Shown in pieces: positions 44,878 through 55,552 of a DNA stretch of 64,000 bases. The stretch comes from Lasiosphaeria ovina (Eukaryota > Ascomycota > Sordariomycetes > Sordariales > Lasiosphaeriaceae): NCBI GenBank assembly GCA_033439765.1, contig JAULSN010000010.1, positions 1,426,001-1,490,000 on the forward strand, read 5' to 3'. Under the pieces are notes generated by a model. It had not been told where the DNA came from. It saw only the letters and a program-made list of their open reading frames with translations, and did not search any database. Each line of letters starts with the position of its first letter. Position 1 is the first letter of the stretch. The translations under genes were made by a program, and so were the position numbers.

Positions 44878-46552
44878 TCACCATAAGACCGCCACAGCTA
44901 ATAGAAGGAGCCCGAGAATGCTTTGGTCCCTACTCCGTTGTTGGGATATCCCACCCGAACGGATGGTTGACAAATTGATAGTGGGCGAACTGATTGTTTG
45001 CGAACTTGCCGCTGGCGAACTTGCCCCCGGCGAACTTGCCCCTGGCGAACTTGCCGCTGGCACACTTGCCGCTGGCACACTTGCCGCTGGCGAACTAGCC
45101 GTTGGCGAACTGGATGTTTGCGAACTTGTCGTTGGCGATTTAGCTTTCGGCGAACTAGCCGCAAGCAAACTGGTTGGTGGTGCGCTCGCGGCAAGGCTGC
45201 TCGCGGGCACGGAGGCGCTTGGATCGTCCCCTTCAATGGTCGTTTCGAACCCTGCTCCTGCTGTTTTTTCTGCACTTGAAGTTGCTATGGGTGGAAATGC
45301 GCTGACATCTGGACTAGGCGCTACGCCGGTGCCTCCGGGACGAGGAGAATCTCTTGGGCTGCCGGGCATGGTTACGTCTGCTCCTTGGCCGGAGGTGGTT
45401 GATGATGGAAAGTCTCTGTCTCGGGAGGTCTTGGCGGGCTCGGGTTTGTTAGTTGGTGACCCGACTGATTCCGCAGTACGCTGTGGGGTTGCAGGGAATG
45501 CTGGTGATACCCCTTCGTAACTCGTTGAAGTTGTAGAATGGATGAGCCAAGAATGTGATTGACCCCAATTTCCAAAGAACGGGCCGTGGCCCTCTGCATC
45601 GCATGACTGGATTGGCGCCTGGTCGTTGAAGAGCAAGGACTTGACGAGGTCGTATGGTGCGTATTCTGAGCCAATGTCTTTCACTAGGGTGAAGTTCATT
45701 CCGAACGGATCCTTGATGAGATTGTAGAACACTTTCCTGTCGAAAATATTCTCTCCAGTAGGCTGCGGATTGGACATGATGGGAAACTTGGTAGGTGGCA
45801 TCACTTTAGTTAAGTCTTGGACTGATACGTTAGATGCTGTGACGCACGAATAAATGGTCCTGTTTCCGGATATGCTCGAAAGTGCCATCACTCCTCCCCA
45901 TCCATAGTAATCCGGCCAATCAAAAAACCCGGTGGGGTAAGCACTAGTTTGCCAGTCCTTGTCAGTCCTTAGGCTTGTATTCTTCATATCGCAGTGTACA
46001 CTGCTTAAGAGCGTTGACTTACAGTACGGTGGTACTTCGCGTTCCGAACCTTTCAAACGTTACCGTCGAAATGCGGGTGCCATCTGAGTTTGTTGATGGC
46101 ATAGTAAAGTTCTCCGGAGGCTCTTTGAACACTGTGCTTAGTCTCGTTGTGTTATTAATGGTATTGATAATAGTCACAATAGTGAAGGCCGTGAAAGTGG
46201 TCATTTTCTCCATGTCCTCATCAAGCAAGGTAGTCCATCCCCACAGATCTGGCCATGGCCCATAGATGATACAATCGTTTACTGGCGATGGATCGTAAGG
46301 GCCAGGAGCACATGGAATAGGTGATCCCCAAGTGGTTGTGGCTCTCGGTTGTAGGGTCATGGACTGGCTGGCAAGCCCTGTTGTGGCTCTTGGTTGTAGG
46401 GTCATGGACTGGCCGGCAAGCCCTGTTCTTAGATTAGCTATCGAGAAGACTCTTAGGAGGACAAAAAAAATAGACCCGGAACTAAGCCAACCTTGCTGAA
46501 GCGCACAAGAAACCGCTAGAAGAGATAGATGTAGAAAGATAAAGCAGTGCAT
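44878..46552 (-). CDS. GPI-type Ser/Ala/Pro-rich surface protein
   Basis: Two exons join in phase: 46552-46023 and 45967-44878, with a 55-base intron (GTAAGT..CTAAG), about 539 residues. A signal peptide (FIFLHLSLLAVSCALQ) is followed by two copies of a 15-residue unit (QSMTLQPRATT), then a globular region with conserved-looking aromatic blocks (YGPWPDLWGWTTLLDEDM, GFFDWPDYYGWGG) and N-glycosylation sites. The C-terminal third is a SSPxAS low-complexity stalk. The end is a hydrophobic tail after a small-residue zone (SILGLLLLAVAVLW), which fits a GPI anchor signal. I do not recognise the globular domain. It probably sits on the wall or plasma membrane. Confidence 0.68.
44990..45150. repeat. 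15-base minisatellite in the surface-protein stalk
   Basis: About ten imperfect units of the GCCGCTGGCGAACTT type encode repeated S-S-P-A-A/S on the minus strand. In-frame copy-number change would vary stalk length. Confidence 0.7.
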
Positions 46553-47634
46553 CTTAATCGATAGGTGGTGGATGTGTTAGAGGATGGTTCTTGTTTGCCC
46601 AATGGGTTGACGCTCAAGTCATTAGATCGAGAAAAGTTACTTGGAGCCGGTGAATTCTAGCATAGTAATATGTTTGAACTGGCTAACAAGGCTGCGTTTA
46701 AGCGTAGCCCAGAATAGCTCTTCGACCTTGCTCCGCCACTTAGGATTGGGGGCACCACCTTTGCTCTTCTACCACCTTTGCTCTGCCACCACCTTTGCTC
46801 TGCCACCACCTTTTCTCTGCCACCACCAAAACACAATGTATCAGAAGAGAGGTTTCCGCCACGAACCTACCGAGGCCCCAAACCGTAAGCGGTGCACAGT
46901 AAATGGTGGAGCAAGTGGTGTGGCGGAGGAAAAAGCAGCTGAGGTAGAGGTAGAGCAAAAGCAGCTGGGGCGGAGGAAAAGTGTTTGTGCATGTGTTGGT
47001 GGCCTACTTGCAATGCTATCCTATGGTTAACCGCCCCAAAATCAGGAAAAGTGCCAGATTTTGGCAGTCGGCCGAAAAAAGCTCAATTCTTTCCCACACA
47101 ACATCGCGTGCATGCGTGCACTTGTGGTTCATATGGCCCGCGCACGCAATTGAGTTCTACGAGGGTTCGAATAGAGCGAGCGCGTCCTTTGCGATAAAGC
47201 GCATTGAGATATTGATGAAAATGGTTGTTTTGGGCAATTCTACTCTCTCGGTTGCAATGGTTGTGTTGGTTAATTTCCTGGCAAAGCCTGGCAAGTCTTG
47301 GCGGGGTTTGGGATGCAAAGTAGCTGTGGCGGAGCAAACGAGTGCTCCCAGCCCTGAGTGGTGGCAGAGCAACGCAGAAGGACAGGATTAGCAGTTTGCG
47401 AATCAACTGAAAACTAGGAACAATGAGAAGCTAGTGCAGTCGAGCCATCTTGGGGTAAGGGACTCTTCATAAAGTCCCTTAAGGACAAACCTTGGTTAAT
47501 TGAGTCAACCAACAGTTATTATTCCATCTTTAGTGCTGCGGTCCAACACAACTTGCAGCTGTGTAGCAACACTTATTCGCCCTCGGCTAAGATAACACTT
47601 TTTTCCTTGTCCGCCAACTTGTGTTTCTTTGCCG
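46553..47634. other. Intergenic holding an inverted-repeat element
   Basis: The spacer between two divergent genes contains the element at 46728-47372. ORFs inside it lack coding character. Confidence 0.5.
46728..47372. mobile_element. Inverted-repeat element with subterminal TTGCTCTGCCACC repeats
   Basis: The left end (TTGCTCCGCCAC..AGGATTGGGGGCACC) and the reverse complement of the right end (TTGCTCTGCCAC..AGGGCTGGGAGCAC) match over about 40 bases. Four CTTTGCTCTGCCACCAC-type units follow the left end. Subterminal repeats of this sort are common in hAT-type elements. No transposase is encoded and target-site duplications are not clear. Confidence 0.45.
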
Positions 47635-49512
47635 ATGGCCAAATCCAAGATGAGCTGCACATCAGCCTTGTCGAAGATATGGATGCAGTTCCTGCTTGTC
47701 TTGGCCTCATCGTTCCTCTTCTCGGCCGTTATCGTTTACACGCAGGTTACAGACTGGGCCCAGGCCGCATCGGACGCTGGTATCGCCCTAGAAAGTAACC
47801 TCAAGACCGATGCAAGCACGACAATTGGCATCGTGCGCGCCTTACAAGCCATCTTAGCCGCCATTTCCTCGATTATCCTCATGAACTCTTTCACCTACTT
47901 ATATTGGGGCTTAATGCGCCGCCCGCAGGGTCTGTCGTATCGATCGCTAATGGCCCTCGCCCCCGCTACATTCAATTTGGGGACTTTGCGCATTGTTTTC
48001 TCCTCATCGTCTCGGTTCTCGAGTCGAGCTTGGGCGCTGTTAAGGTAAGTCTAGATGCCAGATACCTGCGAAAATTCCGTCACTCACTAAAGTAATAGCG
48101 TCCTGTTAACCTCCCTACCGTGGATCTCGGGTCTCGTTCTGTTTCGTGAGTCATCATCTTTCTTCATACGTCGTAAAGGTGGGAACGGAGCACCTAGGAC
48201 TTCGGTTAACGCGAGGACCTCCCACCTAGTCCGTACCTCTTTTGTAGTAATATACGACACCGCGCACTCGTACGAGGTAACGGCGGGTGTGGGACCATTC
48301 AACTCTTCCTACGTGCACACCTTCCTCGGGATGCTCCAGAACTCGTCGATTGGATACGATTACCGGGTCCTTCCGTATACTTATTACGCCGTTGTCTACA
48401 GCCTTGTTACGAACCCTATGTTTTCGACAGTGACAGAACCTATTTGGTGTAGCCAGACTAATTGCAGGTCATTCCTCTTTTCTGGTGGCGTCTTAATGAC
48501 GACACCATGGCAACCGCGGGGTTATCCGAGTTATCCACTGCTCAAGGTGCCTAGGGTGCCAACGTTACAGCTTGACTTTCAGGATGGACGGGTCATGACG
48601 AATTTTACAGAAGCAGACTGCGACAACTTTGGCAGCGAAGGAGTTAACATCGCTGTTCGCCTTTGTCTTGCGAACCGCTCGAAGAACCCCTGGTCGTTGG
48701 ATGCCGGTAAGCGTTCTTATAGCACCAAGGCGTGGGCCAGAGATAGCGCTGACAGACGTAATTATTCTTTGCCTGTCAAAGGGCTTTTTGTCTGTAGGGA
48801 AGGCATTCAAAACGGCTCCTGCAACGCGCAATCTCCGGCGCCCAACTTTACCACCACCCTGTCCTTCTTTAGCCGTCAAGCCACCGTTATATCTTCGCGA
48901 TTCAATTCTAGCGTCGTGAGCGTCTTCGATATGACTACGGCCCAACCTGTTCAGATGAGCGAGGGAGACCTATCAGCGTATAAAGCTGCGCTTCAGTGGC
49001 TCCTAGACTTCTCGGCAGCCAATATTCCCGCGCCGTCGTCCATCATCGAGATTTTCTGGACGAGCCAAGACCAGTTCGAGCTCGAACCCGAGTCGTACGG
49101 CTACCTGCGAGAGCACTTCTACAGCATACTCGCATTTCCCACATGGCTGTTCAACGCAAACAATTTCGGCAATATAGAGCTAAAGAGCAATGAAATTGTG
49201 CGTAGTCTACCGCCACAGTTTTACACTAGGGCGTATTTTGTTGCGCCGTATGTCAAGTTCAAGTTCAATCAGGCAATGGTTATTTTGTTTGCTGTTTTGC
49301 AGGGACTGGTACTTTTATTTGCTTGGTCAGTTCTTCTCTGGGCTGTTCGGATTGCGCATTCAATCCCTACGATATCGTCGTACCCTCTGTTCGATATTGG
49401 CTTCAAGGCAGCCGTTGGTATTCCTGCAACGCAACCAGACATTTGGTTATCAGGGGATAAGGAGGTTCTGGAATATACTAAAGATAGTACAATTTTTGCG
49501 AAAGAGGAATAA
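47635..49512 (+). CDS. Four-helix fungal membrane protein with large extracellular domain
   Basis: Two exons in phase: 47635-48044 and 48099-49512 (intron GTAAGT..AATAG, 54 bases), 607 residues. Hydrophobic helices: near residue 17 (FLLVLASSFLFSAVIV), near 67 (ALQAILAAISSIILM), near 138 (LLTSLPWISGLVLF), and one near the C-terminus (AMVILFAVLQGLVLLFAW). Between helices 3 and 4 is a domain of about 350 residues with several N-glycosylation sites and paired cysteines (WCSQTNC, LFVCREGIQNGSC). The segment RPQGLSYRSLMALAPATFNLGTL is typical of a multi-copy Pezizomycotina membrane family of unknown function. The annotated start is the first ATG. Confidence 0.72.
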
Positions 49513-50248
49513 AGACAATCTCACTGTCTAAACTTGCGCTCAGCAGCCGGTCTTCGACTTGATTATTCCTTAATTTTGTCTATATAATACAACCTGACCT
49601 CGTCCTGGGTAGTTGACCCTGGTGAGACGTGCCCGCGTTGAGTCAAGAATCAACAGGCCTCCGGCCAGAGAAGGTGAGGCAAAACGTCTTGGCTCTCGGA
49701 CTTTTAGGACCTAATTAATAACAGGGCAAGGTGGCGACGCATGGGGCGCGCCGGTTGTGTGTGTACGCTGCGTTTCCTATTGGCCGAAGCAAGACTTTCA
49801 ACAGAGATGCGGAAGGAAAAAGGGAGAAGTTGAAAATGAGCAAGCAGGTGGGGGTGCGGTGTATTTATGAAGATCTAGCGACTTGATCAGTGAAGGGGTC
49901 GCGCAGGCAAAACAGAGCATTTAGAAACCGGCAGTCCTGACAACGGCGCATTAATTCCACGAAGGTAGTCCAGCTGCGAGATCCGGGTTGTTTTTTGATT
50001 AACACCTTGCTTTCTGAACTGCCTAGGACCAAGCCGTTTGAACCCTGTCCTTCAAGAATGCCTGTCTCGTCTTCATTCCAACGGTTCTCGGTTCTCGGGC
50101 TTGATGCCCCGAACAGCCGGGAGGGCTAGGTATTCGAACCAGGCCGTGATAGCTTGCTTCGTAGCTCCGTTGAGGCGCGCCGAGTCAATCCGCCGTGCTC
50201 TCTGGGTCCGAATGGCCGGGTTCCGGGCCGGGCTATGAAATGACTCAC
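49513..50248. other. Intergenic with direct repeat copy B
   Basis: No gene supported. Repeat copy B lies at 49859-49950. Confidence 0.5.
49859..49950. repeat. Direct repeat copy B
   Basis: Contiguous version of copy A (44443-44606), same orientation. The two copies bracket the surface-protein and membrane-protein genes. Confidence 0.7.
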
Positions 50249-50533
50249 CTACTTCACCCCGATCTTGTCAGGCTTCCCGAGCTCCCGGGCCAGCCGGCGG
50301 GCGAATTCTCGGACCTGCGAATGCGTAGGGGGCATGCCGAGGGCACCCTGCATGACGATCCACTTGGTCAACCGGCTTTGGTCAAACGCAATGCAACGGG
50401 CTTTTGTGCCGGCCAACCGGTGCCGAAGTTTACTCCGCGGTACAGAGTATTTTGCTGCGGCCTGACGGACAAAGCCGCCGTCACGGACAAATTTCATCGC
50501 CGTTAACATGTCTAGTTCGCTGTAGGTAGGCAT
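50249..50533 (-). pseudogene. N-terminal fragment of a pogo-like transposase
   Basis: ATG at 50533. A 94-residue frame with a psq-type helix-turn-helix (DGGFVRQAAAKYSVPRSKLRHRL) followed by the start of a CENP-B-type helix-turn-helix (LGMPPTHSQVREFARRLA). The frame stops at 50249, where the second DNA-binding domain would continue; the catalytic domain is missing. It lies head to head with a truncated HET gene, so its arrival may have removed that gene's 5' half. Confidence 0.65.
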
Positions 50534-50624
50534 GGTTCGATTGTAAATTGAATGAGCTCTCGATTGACGAAAAAATGAAGGAATCTGGTGTTGTTTTGAG
50601 GAAGTTGCGGTGCGATGAAGAAAA

Positions 50625-51388
50625 ATGCGATCAGTAGGATCAACCCTGGTCTTGGAGTCCGAGCCTCTGTACAACGCATCACTCGGTGATGATGCCGGCC
50701 GCAGTGTCCTGAGGTTGTTCGAAGACGATACTGTGTTGGAGATGGAAGGGGTGTCGGTGGATCAGGTTGAGAAGTTAGGCGACGTGTGTCCAAGCTTCGC
50801 TGCGGGCAGGGAGAGGTGAGCGGCCCAGCTTCGAGATAGCTGGCGGGAGCTTCTCCCGAAGAGAGACTCAGAAAATGACCTGGCAAAGGAATATATTGGC
50901 GGAGGCTCCCACGAGGAAGCTTTCTGGAGAACAGTGACTCTGGACTTATTGCTAACCGCCAGAGACTATTTTGCCGGATTTCCAGATAGACGAGACACAA
51001 GACTGCCGCGAGAGCCTTTCGGATACCGCCCGCAACGGCAGAACAAGAGGCAGAAATTTTGGCGGGGGTGGTAGATGCCCCAGTACCCAAGACTATGCTT
51101 GCAAAACTCCAGCAGAGACGTTTTTTCATCACGAGGAAAGGGGTTTTCGGGCTGGGCCCGGCGTCCATGCAGGCTGACGATATAGTCTGCGTCCTGCGCG
51201 GCGGGCTCTTACCTACGCTTATCCGGCCTGTAGCCGATGGTCAGTACATTCTCGTTGGGGAATGGTAAGCTGCTTCTGTCATCTAATGTATGAACTTGGC
51301 AAGCGTCACGCAAGGGATTATGGACGGCGAGGTGGTTAATACTGTGAGGGAGCAGATCGCGCTATGGCGACCCCTCCGTTTTGTTTGA
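50625..51388 (+). pseudogene. C-terminal half of a HET-domain protein, truncated and frameshifted
   Basis: Resembles the C-terminal region of fungal heterokaryon-incompatibility proteins. Blocks in order: PLYNASLGDDAGRS..DDTVLEMEGV, EYIGGGSHEEAFWRTVTLD, RRFFITRKGVFGLGPASM, ADDIVCVLRGGLLPTLIRP and, after an intron-like GTAAGC..CAAG, GIMDGEVVN to TGA at 51388. The HET domain itself and the 5' half are missing. A frame change between about 50990 and 51050 is not explained by an obvious intron. Its 5' break lies next to a transposase fragment. Confidence 0.6.
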
Positions 51389-51967
51389 GAGGGCAGGGGA
51401 ATAGAGCGTATCTTAAAACCGTCAGCCTTGCCTTGCATTATTATAAAGGAGCGTCTAGACTTAGCGTTAAGTACCTGTATCCCTCTTAATATTAGAGTTA
51501 GATTACTGCTACTTCCGTTATTATTTCTTTCATATGGCTTTATCTACCTACGCTCCTTTCTCTAAATTACAAGTCGGTGTGTGGGCTTACGGGAATGTGT
51601 GATTGTTACCGAATCAAGATTCGAGGCAAATAATGACGACTAAGCAGTCCAAGGACTCGGCCACGTCATGTCTAGATGCCTGCTATAACCAGGGTCTCGG
51701 GGATGCTCTTCCCAACTTTGGGCCACTCAAGACGAAGTTGCTTGCCGGGGGGGCGGCGGTTGCTTGGTTACTAGCCAATCAAGGGAAAAAAGCTATTTCT
51801 GGTCTAGCGTGGGTCGTGAGGGGATAAGTCGGGGTAACAGTCATCGTGACGCGATAACGCTCTCTCAGCACCAGCTATCGGGGCCACATTCTATCTGTGC
51901 TATGTCCTCTTGATTTCAGCATCACAGTACTACCACACGAGAAGAGATAATTAATCCTTCATCAACT
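51389..51967. other. Intergenic
   Basis: A 74-codon ORF (51603-51827) is not convincing. Otherwise nothing is seen upstream of the phosphatase. Confidence 0.4.
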
Positions 51968-52904
51968 ATGGAAGAGACGCATATCTTCTTCATCCGCCAT
52001 GGCGAGTCGGTCGATGACGTGTCCCACGGCCAGTATGTTCCATGCTTCCATCTGAATTCGTCTTGCTGGTTTGTTTCTCTTCTGATGACGTCCGAGTGCT
52101 GGCCCACCGGACTCTCCCCTCACCGCCCACGGGGCTATCCAGTCTAGCCAACTTGCGGCGCACCTCGCCGAGCGAGCGGCTAGCCTAGCGCCGATCCCTC
52201 ACATGTTGTGCTCCGACTTTCAGCAGGCCCGAATGACGGCAGAAGCCATCAGAGATGCGTACCCATCCCCAGCTGCTGGATCGACCTCTACCGTGAAGCC
52301 TGAGATTGCGATTCTCCAGCTCGGCGAACTTCGTGAGAAGCGGTTCGGCGAAAGAAGCGCAGAAGTCTCGGACTCCGCAGCAGCAGCCCAGCCCGGAGGA
52401 GGCGCCTACACCGAAGGCGAGTCGTTCAAGGAAGTGGACGCTCGGGCGAAACGCTTCCTTGATGCTGTCTTGCTGCCACTGCTCGAGGAGCTCCTCACGT
52501 CCGGCACCCCGCAATGTGTTTTCATCATCGCCCATGGGGTAATACACTCACACGTGTGGTTGGAGTTTATCCGCCTGCTGAGAGCGTTGCGTCCCAGAAC
52601 GACTTCCGCTCCTGGAGCCATGTGTTTGGAGTCCGTACCACTAGACGAATTTCTCGGCAACGCAGCCTACCATGAGATAGTTTTGAAAACTCCCACACTT
52701 TCTTCCGAGGACTCCTCCAGCTCACAGTCTGGGGGTGCCGGCTCTATTGACCAAGCTCTTTCAACCGCACAGGTTCACTTCAGCGCCATCAACTATGCCG
52801 ACCATCTTTCTGGGCTCAAGAAGACGGGAGGCGGGATCGGCAACGCTAAGTATGACAAAAAGCAGAGGAAGATAGATTCATTTTTCTCCAAGTCGTCAGC
52901 CTGA
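51968..52904 (+). CDS. Phosphoglycerate-mutase-family phosphatase with C-terminal PIP-box-like motif
   Basis: Histidine phosphatase superfamily. Exon 1 (51968-52032) carries the catalytic FIRHGES (His11). Exon 2 (52097-52904) joins in phase after an intron GTATGT..GAG, giving 290 residues. Family blocks: DSPLTAHGAIQSSQLAAHL, MLCSDFQQARMTAEAI, GELREKRFGE, and the second active-site histidine in IIAHGVIHSH. The last residues read QRKIDSFF (52863-52886), which fits the PCNA-interacting consensus Q-x-x-(I/L/M)-x-x-(F/Y)-(F/Y) and lies at the extreme C-terminus, where such motifs often occur. The GAG acceptor is unusual, but the joined product reads well. The substrate is unknown. Confidence 0.75.
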
Positions 52905-53855
52905 TTGGGCAGGGAATAGAAATACAGTTTTCATTTTCACTAAATCCTTTGTGAAATAGCAGGTTCGCTACAATTTTTTTTTAATGCCGGTACCTACTTT
53001 TATAATCTTTTTTCCCTCAAGGTTCCCGCTGTATCGTAACTCCTCTGAGATTGTCGCCACCATGGTAGCCGAGGTCGGATCCCGAGCTTGGAAACGACCA
53101 GTACCAGTCCGGTTCAGCAGGACAATTAGCTGAACGTCTTCACGGCTCACTGAAGCGGTTCAACTCTCCTTTGTCTAGTCTCTACCAGTCATATTAGTAA
53201 CCACACAATTCTTCGTCAGCCTTAGCTTAGCAGGGAGAATTAGGATTTTAGTTTTAGTTGAGAAAAGTAGGGCATGCTAGTAGCACCATAGCCGTGTAGA
53301 AGCAGATAGCGCCAAGCCCTGGCCATGCTCCAGTTTGGCGTCTCGACGCCAGAATTAGCCGCGGCAGCGAGAATTAGGGGCCCCACTACTACCTTAGCGC
53401 GTCCTCAGCTGCCAATGCCGTTAGGGCTTGGGGCTTGGGACAAGGAAAGACACCCATTCCGAAGCCCCACTCCATGACACGGGCGCATGGGGGGATAATG
53501 TTCAGCATCTTTCAAACTTATTTGTTTTCGATATGTACAGTCGTTCAAGTTCAGATGTGACTTTCTGCTTCAATGTGATAAGAGCAAGCCACCTTTTTAT
53601 TGCCTTGGAGAAACCCATTTTGAGCGCAACCTAATATCCTGGCTTATGCTGCGCGGGTCATGTCTTCGCGTTTCGGACGAGTCAGGCTGCAACTCCCGCT
53701 CAAGTGGTTGTGGTGAACCTCTCCAATCGACTTGAGCGACACCAACCTGTTTCGTCGCCAGTCCTTTTCTTTGCTTCACATTATCAAGTATATCAATTCC
53801 AAGCAAAAGGGTTTCACATCATCAAGTACATCACTTCGAGCAACACGGAGCAAAC
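52905..53855. other. Intergenic
   Basis: No gene or repeat identified. Confidence 0.45.
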
Positions 53856-54397
53856 ATGACAGTAGCTTCGGACAACAAAGGCCAATATAATGAGATGGCA
53901 ACCGAGTACAATGGGTACGCCAAGCTCCCCATGGCCCAAGTTGAGGCCGAGCTCATCCGCAAAGCCCTCGGCGGCGGCTCGGGCAGCCACGCTCGTCAAG
54001 CCGTCAAGGCGGGTGCTCGCTGCGTCGACGTGGTCGACATCTCGGATTCCATGTTGCAGATCGGTCGCGACATCGAGGCCCAGTCGTCCGAGGAGAGCCG
54101 TATCTGCTGGCTGCTCGCCGACGTCAGCATGCCTCTTGCCGACCAGGGAATCGACGTGCCGGCCGGACAGTATGATGTGGCCATGGCCCACTGGGTCTTT
54201 GGACCCACCTTTCTCGTTCGGTCTCACGCCCATGCGGGATAGCTATACCCTCGCCAACGAGATCCCATATTCGCTCGGTATGGTGGATTTTGAGGTCGTC
54301 CCTGGGAGATGCCGAGATTGTCAAGGAGGACCCCGGGTTCTGGAAGGATTATCTTGAGGCGCGGTCCTTTGTCGTTGTGACGGCGAGAAAGGCTTAA
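53856..54397 (+). pseudogene. SAM-dependent methyltransferase with internal deletion
   Basis: The start reads like a class I methyltransferase (YNEMATEYNGYAKLPMAQVEAELI). Motif I is shortened to GGGSGSHARQAVKAGA, lacking the usual beta strand before the glycines. VDVVDISDSMLQIGRD (acidic loop) and GQYDVAMAHWVF follow. About 100 residues are then missing: the sequence jumps to SYTLANEIPYSLGMVDFEVVP. After one frame change (about 54300) it resumes with DAEIVKEDPGFWKDY and ends VVVTARKA-stop at 54397. The deletion removes the C-terminal half of the Rossmann fold. Confidence 0.65.
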
Positions 54398-54685
54398 ATA
54401 GCTTGTAGCGGACCGGACACTTTGGCGTTGAGGGTTCTCATTGAGACAATCTCGGATGTTACAGCACCCAAGTCCCGCTACTCTTGGTACAGATGTGGAT
54501 GTAACTAAGGCTTAAGTTGATGTACCACGTGTCTTTGCCTTTCTTTCGAGAAAGGGGTTTAAGTCTCAATGGACCCTAGGTGCCACAAGAAATAATTACT
54601 ACAGCCAATGTGTTATACATTCTCCGAAGCGCCGTGACACCCACAGAGGAGAGACAATGAACAGGAGAAAAGTAAAGGAGACAGC
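54398..54685. other. Short intergenic
   Basis: Convergent 3' ends of the methyltransferase remnant and the dehydrogenase. Nothing else is seen. Confidence 0.5.
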
Positions 54686-55552
54686 CTACCCCTCCGCCTG
54701 CAGCGTAGCATCCACAAGTTTCCAAGTATGCTCCGAAACTCTCGCCAACTGCTCCTCGCTCCAAACCGCCTTGTTCCTATACAAGCCACCCTTACTATCA
54801 ATATTGCTCCAAAACCTGCCCTCCTTGGCCCCCTCCACCGCGCACCGCTCAGCCCCGTCCAGCAACCTCTGGGCACACGTCTCCGGCGCCGTAAGAAACA
54901 CATTTCCCAACCCGCGCACCACGCCCTGCAGGTATGACGGCACCACCTCCCTCAGGAGATTGGTATTCACGCCCCCAGGAAACGCGTGCACAAAGTGCGG
55001 CCGGCCCCCCAGGCGACTCGCAGTGGCGCCAGCCCACCACTGCACCATGGCGTCCATCATCGAAATGCAATGGTCCGCCGCGCGGCCCAGCGTGAAGTGC
55101 GTCTTTAGGTCCAGATCCTCCCAGAGCAGCTTGGACGGGCTGCCCAGCTTGCCGTCATAGACAATCACGACGCGCGCCGACTCGGAGAGCACAGGAAGCA
55201 GTTCCCGAATCAGGAGCTGCTTGCCGTAGTAGTGGATGGCCATCTTGCGGTCGATGCCCTCGCCGGGAACTTCGGTGCGCGGGGCCGTCGTCATGATGCC
55301 CTGCGTCATGATGAGGAGGTCGAGTTTGGGCGGTGGCAAGGCGGATTTGAGCGCGTCGGTGTAGTGCTTGATTTGGCGCATTGAGGAGGCGTCGAGAGGG
55401 CGGAATTCCATGTTGGCGTGCGGGAGGTCGGCAGGCTTGGTGCGGCCGCTGATGAGGACGGTGTCGGTGGCGGCGGTGGAGGCGGCGACGCGGCAGGCCA
55501 TGGCGTAGCCGATACCGCTTGTGCCGCCGACGACGAGGGAGCGGATTGTCAT
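54686..55552 (-). CDS. Short-chain dehydrogenase/reductase
   Basis: Single-exon SDR of 288 residues with an N-terminal Rossmann motif (VVGGTSGIG; Gly9, Gly13, Gly15), a basic turn SGRTKPAD suggesting NADP(H) preference, and DLLIMTQGIM in place of the NNAG strand. The catalytic region is unusual: the strand that normally ends in the active-site Ser reads ARVVIVYDGKLGS, and a Tyr-x3-Lys spacing is not clear (HYYGK occurs earlier). FVHAFPGGVNTN is the usual Pro-Gly loop after strand 6. Activity and substrate are uncertain; it fits a broad group of fungal SDRs with lipid or secondary-metabolite substrates. Confidence 0.8.
   Translation of the reverse strand: MTIRSLVVGGTSGIGYAMACRVAASTAATDTVLISGRTKPADLPHANMEFRPLDASSMRQIKHYTDALKSALPPPKLDLLIMTQGIMTTAPRTEVPGEGIDRKMAIHYYGKQLLIRELLPVLSESARVVIVYDGKLGSPSKLLWEDLDLKTHFTLGRAADHCISMMDAMVQWWAGATASRLGGRPHFVHAFPGGVNTNLLREVVPSYLQGVVRGLGNVFLTAPETCAQRLLDGAERCAVEGAKEGRFWSNIDSKGGLYRNKAVWSEEQLARVSEHTWKLVDATLQAEG

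Noticed and set aside
47161..47185. GGGTTCGAATAG as a tRNA B box
   Set aside because: The last two positions do not fit CC, and no A box or acceptor stem lies around it.
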